A DNA stretch of 64,000 bases from Alphaproteobacteria bacterium (lineage in GTDB: Bacteria; Pseudomonadota; Alphaproteobacteria; UBA8366; GCA-2717185). Under the pieces are notes generated by a model. The model worked only from the letters and a program-made list of their open reading frames with translations, did no database searches and was not told where the DNA came from. Of this stretch, positions 8,575-15,801 are shown one piece after another. The translations under genes and the position numbers were made by a program. Location: assembly GCA_012103325.1 (NCBI GenBank), contig WLWY01000003.1, positions 434,001 through 498,000 on the forward strand. The letters run 5' to 3'. Each line of letters begins with the position of its first letter. Within the stretch, counting starts at the first letter, position 1.

Positions 8575-9828
8575 TTACCAATCGTGCAGCAGCCAGTTGC
8601 GGCGCGTCTTGACGTTGTCGCCAAACAGACGGCAAGCGCCCTCCGGCCAATCCTTCAGGCAGGCCACCATGCAGGCGACGTTGGAACCGCCAAATCCGAT
8701 AAATCCGTCGCAGGCTGCCGCGATATGAGTATCCTTGATGACCTCCACGCCGAGCCGCCGCCGCGTATTGCTGTCCTTCCAGGTCAGCGGGACAATCCCA
8801 TCCGTGCGTGCGCAATCGGTATTGAACACCCGGTCGCCATAGCGGGCGGCGTATTCGTCGACGACCTCGGCTGAATCCGTCATGAGATATAGCCGCTGGT
8901 CCGGATTGCTGGCGAGTTGCGCGTCGAGCACCTCAAGCATGCTGGCATTGTCGCCCACGATGCTCGGGTCCTCGAGCCCCTTGTCCAGGTTCCGGACATG
9001 GACCGCGAAGGTCGACCGCCCCGCGATATATTCGGTGACAAACGTATCGATCTCACCCTGGATGTCGGGTTGCAGCACGAAGTATTTGTAGTAGAGCATG
9101 CGGATCGCATCCATGGCATCCGCGCCGTACAGCCAATGATTTGTTTCCAGCCACGGCAGCAATTCCAGCACCTGGGTGAAGTAATCGCTCACCACCGTTC
9201 GCTCTTCACGGTTCAGCAGATACAGACCTGAAAACCGCGATTTCTCTTCTTCCTCCCACACGTTTCGCGGCGCATCCAAGAGATTGCCGCGCCTCCATCT
9301 CGGCGGATAGACGTCGCCCTCTTCCGCGATGATGGACTCGACAGTCATCGGCGATACCGGTTCAAAAAAAGTGCTGAAGGCATCACGCGAGGGATCGTCC
9401 GTAAAGTAACTGTTCCCCGCCCAATGGACGACCGGCGTCCGGTTCGTCATTTCCGCCAGCAACAAGGCCCCGATGACATGCTCGATATCGGACCAGAACC
9501 CGTACCCCCAGCCCTTGATCAAAAGGGTGCCACCGGCTTTTGGTTTTTGCACGGCGTCATCGAGTTCCGCATTCAGGGTCGCCAGCTCGGTTTCAACCTC
9601 GGGAAACGCCGCAGGCGGATAACCGGCAAGCCTGGCCGCGGTTTCTTTGCACCAATACCGGCAGGCATCGATTTCATCGATCTTCAGGGCCGTCTTGGCG
9701 AGCAGCATCGGCGGCCAGGGAAAGTCCGGCAGCGTCGCCATCGTATGGCGGCACAACAAATCGGCGCGGCCGTAATTGCCCTTCGCGATGGTATCCTGAA
9801 TCTCTCGAACGGCGTCCGGAACGCTCAT
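8575..9828 (-). CDS. GT23/NodZ-like glycosyltransferase with helical N-terminal region
   Basis: A 417-residue protein whose C-terminal part resembles alpha-1,6-fucosyltransferases (NodZ/FUT8, family GT23). The donor-site motif appears as HVRNLDKG at residues 277-284 (HVRRTDK in the family), followed by YLMTDSAEVV near 314-323 and a C-terminal HIAAACDGFIGFGGSNVAC segment like the family's final donor-binding loop. Residues 1-95 look alpha-helical and TPR-like. It is the last gene of the minus-strand sugar operon, 12 bases after the kinase gene, so it probably transfers the sugar made there. The GT23 assignment is by motif only. Confidence 0.6.
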   Translation of the reverse strand: MSVPDAVREIQDTIAKGNYGRADLLCRHTMATLPDFPWPPMLLAKTALKIDEIDACRYWCKETAARLAGYPPAAFPEVETELATLNAELDDAVQKPKAGGTLLIKGWGYGFWSDIEHVIGALLLAEMTNRTPVVHWAGNSYFTDDPSRDAFSTFFEPVSPMTVESIIAEEGDVYPPRWRRGNLLDAPRNVWEEEEKSRFSGLYLLNREERTVVSDYFTQVLELLPWLETNHWLYGADAMDAIRMLYYKYFVLQPDIQGEIDTFVTEYIAGRSTFAVHVRNLDKGLEDPSIVGDNASMLEVLDAQLASNPDQRLYLMTDSAEVVDEYAARYGDRVFNTDCARTDGIVPLTWKDSNTRRRLGVEVIKDTHIAAACDGFIGFGGSNVACMVACLKDWPEGACRLFGDNVKTRRNWLLHDW

Positions 9829-9840
9829 CGGAACGCCTTG

Positions 9841-10845
9841 CTAGTCTTTCTCAAGACCATCCGGCTCGTAGACGACAATACGGCTGCCCGGACTGCCAAT
9901 CTTGATCGAAACGTGGGTCAAATCGGACAAGCGTTCGCGGACCTGCGCCTGATTCTCAGGTGCCACGAACAGCAACAGGAAGCCGCCACCACCGGCGCCG
10001 AGAAGCTTTCCGCCCAGCGCGCCCGCCTCCAGTGCGGCATCGTAGATGTCGTCGATGGCGCTGGTCGACACCATCTCGGACATTTCCTTCTTCAGCCGCC
10101 AGGCTTCATTCAGCAATTCACCGATTTCGCGCACGTCGCCATTGCGGTTTTGCAGGATCTGCATGCCTTCATCGACCATTGCGCCCAACGCCCGCAACTG
10201 CGTTTTGTGCTGACCCAGATTGGCGATCTTTTCCGCCTCGACAACCGACGCCGTCCGCGCGAAGCCGGTAAAGAATAGCATCATGTGATCGTTCAGCGCA
10301 GCCCGGCGCTCCGGATCGATCACCACCGGCTGAACGTCGAAAGAACCGTCGTGCGAAAAATTGATCCGGTTGATGCCGCCGTACGCTGCCCAGACCTGAT
10401 CCTGCGAGCCGACCGCTTCCTTGATGACGTCCTGCTCGATGCGGATCGCTTCCTTCGCCAGCATCTTGGACGACACCATCTCGCCGCGGAACGCGTGCAA
10501 TGCGTTCAACAACCCAACCGTGAAGGAAGAACTCGACCCGAGGCCGGAGCGCGCCGGCAGGTCGCCATCGTGATGAATTTCCAATCCGCGCTCGATACCC
10601 ATCTCACCCATTACTGCGCGGACCGACGGATGATCGATCTCCGAGATTTGGTTGACCAGCTCGATTTTGGAATAAACCACCCGATGCTTGTATTCGAAGA
10701 ACGGTGGCAGAAGACGGATCGCAAGATAACAGTATTTGTTGATCGTTGTCCCCAGCACGGAGCCACCGTGATCGAGATACCAGGCGGGATGATTGGTACC
10801 GCCGCCGAACAAAGACACGCGAAACGGTGTGCGGCAGATAATCAT
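9841..10845 (-). CDS. GHMP sugar kinase, HddA-like
   Basis: A 334-residue GHMP-family kinase. The N-terminal RTPFRVSLFGGGTNHP segment, the ATP loop GLGSSSSF at residues 101-108 and the C-terminal LLGAGGGGFLL motif match D-glycero-D-manno-heptose 7-phosphate kinase (HddA), which phosphorylates the anomeric carbon. It overlaps the nucleotidyltransferase gene by 4 bases (ATGA), so kinase and guanylyltransferase are made together as in the GDP-heptose pathway. A fucokinase-like or other sugar-1-kinase role cannot be excluded. Confidence 0.78.
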   Translation of the reverse strand: MIICRTPFRVSLFGGGTNHPAWYLDHGGSVLGTTINKYCYLAIRLLPPFFEYKHRVVYSKIELVNQISEIDHPSVRAVMGEMGIERGLEIHHDGDLPARSGLGSSSSFTVGLLNALHAFRGEMVSSKMLAKEAIRIEQDVIKEAVGSQDQVWAAYGGINRINFSHDGSFDVQPVVIDPERRAALNDHMMLFFTGFARTASVVEAEKIANLGQHKTQLRALGAMVDEGMQILQNRNGDVREIGELLNEAWRLKKEMSEMVSTSAIDDIYDAALEAGALGGKLLGAGGGGFLLLFVAPENQAQVRERLSDLTHVSIKIGSPGSRIVVYEPDGLEKD

Positions 10846-11606
10846 GCTCGTGCGCTCCCTTCATCACCCTTGCGGTAGGGTGCGAGTATGGCTGCGGCAG
10901 CAGCGAGGCTTTCCGGCGTGCCGATGTCATGGAAGGCACCGTTGACCGGAAAGCAGCGAATGCTGCCCGGTATCGCCGTCGCGAATACCTCCCGCTCCAG
11001 CGACGCGGCCTCGGACGCAACAACCGCGTCCAGGAATCCGCGCGTAAACAGATAGACGCCCGCGTTGATCAAGCCAGGGCCTTTCGCATCGGGATCTTTT
11101 TCGGCGAACCGCTCGACATAACCGCTACTGTCCGGAACGACTCGGCCATAGCGCGAAACATCGTCCATCTCGACACACATAACCGACGCGTCGGCTTTCG
11201 TCGCATGGAAGTCGGCGAGAAACGCTTCCAGATCTCCATCGACAAAGGAATCGCCGTTCATCACCATTACGGTGTTGCCCCGAAGCATCGGCCACGCATA
11301 GCGCAGAGCGCCTGCGGTTCCCGCCGGGCCCGGCTCAACGACGGCGCCCACGCACAACGCGTCTGACGGATTCTGCGCCAACCAGGTCTCAACCTTTCCG
11401 GCGAGATGTCCCAGGCAAAATATGACCCGCCGCACCCCCGTCCGCGCCAGCCAATCGAGTAGAAAGCGGATATAAGGCTCACCATCGACCGGTGCCAAAA
11501 TCTTCGGCAGGTCGTCGAGCACATTCGCCAATCTTGTACCCAACCCACCGGCCAGCACGACAGCGTCTACAGCGGCGAGCGTAGGTCCGCTTGCAGTCTT
11601 AGACAT
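10842..11606 (-). CDS. Sugar-1-phosphate nucleotidyltransferase, HddC-like
   Basis: A 254-residue nucleotidyltransferase with the signature LAGGLGTRL at residues 18-26, LPK at 33-35 and a metal-binding VMNGDSFVDGD. Its compact size, without a left-handed helix domain, is typical of HddC-type D-glycero-alpha-D-manno-heptose 1-phosphate guanylyltransferases. It would make the activated nucleotide sugar for the cluster. It overlaps the epimerase gene by 8 bases upstream and the kinase by 4 bases downstream. Confidence 0.77.
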   Translation of the reverse strand: MSKTASGPTLAAVDAVVLAGGLGTRLANVLDDLPKILAPVDGEPYIRFLLDWLARTGVRRVIFCLGHLAGKVETWLAQNPSDALCVGAVVEPGPAGTAGALRYAWPMLRGNTVMVMNGDSFVDGDLEAFLADFHATKADASVMCVEMDDVSRYGRVVPDSSGYVERFAEKDPDAKGPGLINAGVYLFTRGFLDAVVASEAASLEREVFATAIPGSIRCFPVNGAFHDIGTPESLAAAAAILAPYRKGDEGSARA

Positions 11607-12543
11607 TGCTGTACCGGCTATCGTTCAGCATGACATAGCCTTTGATCAGCTCCCGGATGCCGTCGTCGAGCGAATGAGCGGGCTTGAAGCCGGTGGCTTC
11701 CACTTTTTCGTTGGAGACGATGTAGTCCCGTTTGTCGGGGTCTTCGCCGATTGGCGCTTCCAGGGCGACGAAATTGGGCAAGTGCTGGCGGATTACCGCG
11801 CACAGCTCGGCTTTAGACAGGTTGGCGTCCGAAAGACCCACATTATAGGGCTCGCTCTTCATGGTTTCGAAGTTCGCAATGCCGTGCAGGAACACCCGCG
11901 CGACATCGCGGACATGGATGTAGTTGCGTTTGAAATGCGCTTCGAACAGTACGAGCGTGCGGTCGTTCACCGCACGATAGACGAAATCGTTGACCAGCAG
12001 ATCAAGCCGCATGCGCGGCGACATGCCGAACACCGTCGCAAGCCGGAAGCTGATCGCATTTTCGCGGCTGAGCGCCGCCTGCTCGGCTTCGACCTTGGTT
12101 CGGCCATAGAGCGAGATCGGGCGCAGCGGTGTTTCTTCCGTGCAATACTTGCCTTTCTCGCCGACGCCGTAGCCGCTGTTCGTGATTGGCGTGAGCATCC
12201 ATTGATCGCGGGACATTTTGTCGACCAGCATCTGGACCGCATCCCGGTTGATCGTCTCCGCGCCAATCGCATCGCGCGCGCACAGTGGTGCGCCGACGAG
12301 CGCTGCCAGAGGAATGACGATATCGTTCTTTGCCAGCAGCGGTGCGACGATATCGGTATCGCGCGTGTCGCCGCGCACGATCTCCAAATTCGGATCGGCG
12401 CAGACATGATTCAGCGAAGACTGCTGGAACATGAAACTGTCGATCACGGTGACTTTGTGGCCCTCGGCGAGCAGCATCGGGACGAGAGTCGAACCGAGAT
12501 AGCCGGCGCCGCCGGTAACGAGGATCGAAGGTTTGTCGCTCAT
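11599..12543 (-). CDS. NAD-dependent sugar epimerase/reductase (extended SDR)
   Basis: A 314-residue extended short-chain dehydrogenase. The NAD motif GGAGYLGS is at residues 10-17, the catalytic Tyr-Lys pair is in SLYGRTK, and TNSGYG stands where 4,6-dehydratases carry a T-D-E type triad. It is therefore more likely an epimerase or 4-ketoreductase than a dehydratase. The start ATG 12543 overlaps the stop of the aminotransferase-fold gene (ATGA). In the proposed pathway it would reduce a keto group of the branched sugar, by analogy with YerF. Confidence 0.75.
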   Translation of the reverse strand: MSDKPSILVTGGAGYLGSTLVPMLLAEGHKVTVIDSFMFQQSSLNHVCADPNLEIVRGDTRDTDIVAPLLAKNDIVIPLAALVGAPLCARDAIGAETINRDAVQMLVDKMSRDQWMLTPITNSGYGVGEKGKYCTEETPLRPISLYGRTKVEAEQAALSRENAISFRLATVFGMSPRMRLDLLVNDFVYRAVNDRTLVLFEAHFKRNYIHVRDVARVFLHGIANFETMKSEPYNVGLSDANLSKAELCAVIRQHLPNFVALEAPIGEDPDKRDYIVSNEKVEATGFKPAHSLDDGIRELIKGYVMLNDSRYSNV

Positions 12544-13721
12544 GCGCTTGCTCCGTCGCAAGTTTTGTCGAGCACTTCATAGACGCGCTCGATCTGCGGA
12601 GTCAGGTCGAAGGGGTGGTTGCCGACGAAGAAACCGAAATCGTGCGCCGTGTTGGCGTTTTCGACCGCGCCGACGATCTCGAAATCGAAATGGCGGATCG
12701 CGTCGTGTTTCGGGAAGCTGCCGCCGGTGATGATGCGGTAGCCGATATCGTCGTCTTCCAGCGCGGCGAATACGCGCGCACGGTCCGGATTTCGCGTCGG
12801 GTTCAGAATGATCGGAAAACAGAAGCTCGAACTGCGGCCGTTTTCCCGCTGAATAATGAAACGGTCGTCACCGCCGAACAGTCTCTGAAACAGCGCCAGG
12901 TTCTTCCGTCGCATCTCTGTCATTGCCGGAAGCTTCTTGAGTTGTTCCAGCCCGATGGCGCCGGACATCTCCACGGGGCGCAGGTTATAGCCCGGCAGGA
13001 TAAAGCGGTACGCCTCGAAGAAATCCTCGTCGCGCGGCTCGAACACCTTGCTCCCCGACGGCACGTCACGGGTCCAGCCATGCGCGCGCAAGCTGCGCAT
13101 CAGATGACAGAGCTCTTCGTCGTCCGTGACCACCATGCCGCCCTCCATCGTCGCGATGTGGTGCGAGAAGAAGAAACTGTGCGAACCCATATCGCCGAAG
13201 GTGCCGGTCTTGCGGCCACTCAGTTCGGCGTCGAGCGACTCGCAATTGTCCTCGAAGAAGTACAGCCCGTTCGCATCGGCAAAATCGCGCATCACATCCA
13301 GGGCCGCCGGGTTGCCGAGAATACTGACGGCGACGATCATCTTCGTACGCGGACTCAGCGCCGCTTCGAGCTTTGAACAATCGACATTAAGCGTATCGAG
13401 CTCGATATCGACGAACTTCAGCTTCAGGCCATATTGCTGCAACGGGTGGTACGTCGTGCTCCAGGACAATGCCGGCACGATCACCTCGTCGCCCGGTTTC
13501 AATGGATTGTCCTGTTTGAAAAACAGGCTCGCGACCGCGACCAGGTTGGCGGAGGAGCCGGAATTGACCATCACCCCATATTCGCAGCCGAGATAAGACG
13601 CGAACGCCTTCTCGAACGCCGCGACCTGAGGCCCCATCGTAAAACGGTCCGACTCGACGACGGCGGCAATCGCTGCCTTCTCCTCTTCGCCCCAATTCGA
13701 AACCGCCAGTTCGTAAAACAT
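12540..13721 (-). CDS. DegT/DnrJ-fold sugar 3-dehydratase, ColD/RfbH-like
   Basis: A 393-residue PLP-fold sugar enzyme of the DegT/DnrJ/EryC1 family. Where aminotransferases carry the PLP lysine, this protein reads HSFFFSHHIATMEGG with His187-His188. This is the signature of 3-dehydratases such as ColD and RfbH/E1, which remove the 3-hydroxyl from an NDP-4-keto-6-deoxy sugar. PLP-phosphate residues (GSSANL near 55-60, EDNCES near 157-162) are present. A much longer open frame exists upstream, but it runs over the E1 beta gene, and ATG 13721 gives the family-length product. The gap to the E1 beta gene is 2 bases. Confidence 0.8.
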   Translation of the reverse strand: MFYELAVSNWGEEEKAAIAAVVESDRFTMGPQVAAFEKAFASYLGCEYGVMVNSGSSANLVAVASLFFKQDNPLKPGDEVIVPALSWSTTYHPLQQYGLKLKFVDIELDTLNVDCSKLEAALSPRTKMIVAVSILGNPAALDVMRDFADANGLYFFEDNCESLDAELSGRKTGTFGDMGSHSFFFSHHIATMEGGMVVTDDEELCHLMRSLRAHGWTRDVPSGSKVFEPRDEDFFEAYRFILPGYNLRPVEMSGAIGLEQLKKLPAMTEMRRKNLALFQRLFGGDDRFIIQRENGRSSSFCFPIILNPTRNPDRARVFAALEDDDIGYRIITGGSFPKHDAIRHFDFEIVGAVENANTAHDFGFFVGNHPFDLTPQIERVYEVLDKTCDGASA

Positions 13722-13723
13722 CG

Positions 13724-14788
13724 TCAGAAGGGTCCACGAAACTGCGCTTGATAGGCCAGCTTGGCGCGCTCCGGATCGGGCCGCCAATCGGCCGCATGTG
13801 GGCGCACCATCGCGTGCGCTTTTTCGGCGATCGTTACCGGGTTGGGATAGAATTCGTCTTCCAGAACCGGCGTCGTCGGACAGGTCGTCGGCGCATAACC
13901 CATGCGGCGCGCCATAATCGGCCGGTCCGTCCGTTCCATGACACCGGCAACGATCTCCGCGCTGGCGCCGCAATTCGTCCAGGCATTGTCGACAACCAGC
14001 AGTCGGCCGGTGCGTGCCGCAGAGGCGGTGATCGTTTCGATATCCAGCGGCACGAGCGACACCGGATCGATGACCTCCGCCGAAATCCCCTCTTCCGACA
14101 GAAGTTCCTGCGCCCGCAGACATTCGACCAGCATGTTGGACACACCGACAATCGTGATATCGCCGCCTTCGCGAACCGTCCGCGCCCGCCCGAACGGCAC
14201 GGTGTACGATTCTTCCGGCACATAGGCATCCGTGTAATAGAGCAGCCGGTGCTCGACGAAGATGACCGGATTGTTGTCGCGGATGGCCGTCGTCAGACAG
14301 CCCTTCGCGTCGTAGGCATTCGACGGCGCCACCACCTTCAGTCCCGGAATGTGCATCAACAGGGAGTGCAGGCCCTGACTGTGCTGCGCGCCCTGCCCCC
14401 AGGACTTGCCGATCATCGCGCGCACGACCATCGGCACGGTGACTTGGCCGTCATACATGTAGTGGCTTTTCGACGCCATGTTGACGAGCTGGTTCATGCA
14501 CAGCATCAGGAAGTCCATGCGGATATGGACATGAACCGGCCGCATGCCGGCAATCGCGGCACCGATGGCGACACCGGTCATCGCGTCTTCGGACAAGGGA
14601 GTCGTGAAAACCCGGTCGGCACCGAACTCATCGACCAAACCCAACGTCGAGCCCTGAATACCCTTGTGGTCGTCGACGTCCAGTCCGAAGACGAAGACAT
14701 CGTCATCAAGACGCATCTCCTGCGCCATCCCTTCCAGAAGGGCATCGACATAGGTAACGACCCGATCGGTTTCAGCCGGCGAAGACAT
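13724..14788 (-). CDS. 2-oxoacid dehydrogenase E1 beta-like subunit (orphan ThDP enzyme)
   Basis: A 354-residue transketolase-type beta subunit with a pyrimidine-binding domain (TPLSEDAMTGVAIGAAIAG near residues 63-81) and a C-terminal transketolase domain (VIDPVSLVPLDIETI). It pairs with the alpha subunit encoded just upstream, overlapping by 17 bases, to form an alpha2beta2 ThDP enzyme. No E2 acyltransferase or E3 gene is near, and the genes on both sides act on sugars. A role in transferring a decarboxylated 2-oxoacid to a keto-sugar, as proposed for AviB1/AviB2, fits better than acyl-CoA production. Confidence 0.82.
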   Translation of the reverse strand: MSSPAETDRVVTYVDALLEGMAQEMRLDDDVFVFGLDVDDHKGIQGSTLGLVDEFGADRVFTTPLSEDAMTGVAIGAAIAGMRPVHVHIRMDFLMLCMNQLVNMASKSHYMYDGQVTVPMVVRAMIGKSWGQGAQHSQGLHSLLMHIPGLKVVAPSNAYDAKGCLTTAIRDNNPVIFVEHRLLYYTDAYVPEESYTVPFGRARTVREGGDITIVGVSNMLVECLRAQELLSEEGISAEVIDPVSLVPLDIETITASAARTGRLLVVDNAWTNCGASAEIVAGVMERTDRPIMARRMGYAPTTCPTTPVLEDEFYPNPVTIAEKAHAMVRPHAADWRPDPERAKLAYQAQFRGPF

Positions 14789-15731
14789 GCGTATGCAATT
14801 CCTCTATGGCAGGGAACGGGCTGCTCTCCGCGAATTCCACCGCTTCCGCGATTTGTTGCTCGATCTCAGCATCGATGTCCGCACGTCGGTTTTCGCCCAG
14901 CGCGGCGCCGAGGCGCGCCACCTCATCCTTGTCGCTCCACGCTTCGTATTCAGTTCTGTCGCGATACCCGGCATCGTAATCCTCGCCGGGCCCAACATGC
15001 TCGCGCCAGCGATAGGTCACGCATTCCATGAAAGCCGGGCCGCCGCCGGCACGCATTTCCGCAATGGCACCTTGCGTATGCGTTCGAATCGACTCGACAT
15101 TCGAGTCTGCGAACTTCTTAGCGGAGATACCGTAGGTCTCCACGCGCTCGCAAAGACGATCAGTCGCCCAACGCTTCTCCAACGGCTGGTGAATGGCGAA
15201 CTGGTTGTTCTCGCAGACGAACAGGACGGGCAGCTGCTTGAGCGCCGCAAAATTCAAGCTCTCGTGGAAAACACCTTCTTCCGTCGCACCGTCGCCGAAA
15301 TAGGCAACGACCACACGGTCCTCGCCGCGGCGTCGGATTGCGTAGGCGTATCCCAAAGCGATGGGCACGGTCGTCCCGACCACTGCCGAGGAACCCAGAA
15401 TGTTATGGCCCATATCGATCAAATGCATCGATCCGGCCTTGCCGCCGGCGCAACCAGTCGCCTTGCCGTACAGCTCCGCGAACATCGCCTTCAGATCGCC
15501 ACCCTTGGCGATGTAGGCCGCGTGACTGCGATACGTGCCCGATACGACGTCGTCCGCGCGCAATGTATCGCACACGCCAACCGCGACCGCTTCCTGGCCG
15601 ATGGACAGATGCACGGGACTCTTGATCTTGTCGCTCGGATAAATTTCGGCGACGACTTCCTCGACCCGCCGGATCAGCCGCAGCGACCGATACAGCCGAA
15701 CCGTCACATCAATCGAAGACGGCCCGTTCAC
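14772..15731 (-). CDS. 2-oxoacid dehydrogenase E1 alpha-like subunit (orphan ThDP enzyme)
   Basis: A 319-residue alpha subunit with the ThDP diphosphate motif GDGATEEG at residues 146-153 and NN at 175-176, and the E1 alpha hallmarks SIGQEA (43-48), YRSH (67-70) and GGKAGSMHL (96-104). It binds ThDP and magnesium and acts with the beta subunit. The start is GTG 15731, preceded by CGGAAG; the gap to the radical SAM gene upstream is 70 bases and holds a small hairpin at 15741-15756. Its substrate is probably pyruvate, but this is inferred. Confidence 0.83.
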   Translation of the reverse strand: MNGPSSIDVTVRLYRSLRLIRRVEEVVAEIYPSDKIKSPVHLSIGQEAVAVGVCDTLRADDVVSGTYRSHAAYIAKGGDLKAMFAELYGKATGCAGGKAGSMHLIDMGHNILGSSAVVGTTVPIALGYAYAIRRRGEDRVVVAYFGDGATEEGVFHESLNFAALKQLPVLFVCENNQFAIHQPLEKRWATDRLCERVETYGISAKKFADSNVESIRTHTQGAIAEMRAGGGPAFMECVTYRWREHVGPGEDYDAGYRDRTEYEAWSDKDEVARLGAALGENRRADIDAEIEQQIAEAVEFAESSPFPAIEELHTHVFAG

Positions 15732-15801
15732 GCTGAGCTTCCGTTATGGTTAACGGCGATGCGCGCCGCTTGCCTGAATTTGAACACCCGACGCACCGGT
15801 C

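Noticed and set aside
13722..14123. N-terminal extension of the DegT-fold gene
   Set aside because: It overlaps the E1 beta gene in another frame, is rich in Gly/Arg/Asp typical of shadow frames, and would exceed the family length.
13724..15731. E1 alpha/beta pair as a standard branched-chain or pyruvate dehydrogenase
   Set aside because: No E2 or E3 gene is adjacent and all neighbours are sugar genes; kept only as an alternative.
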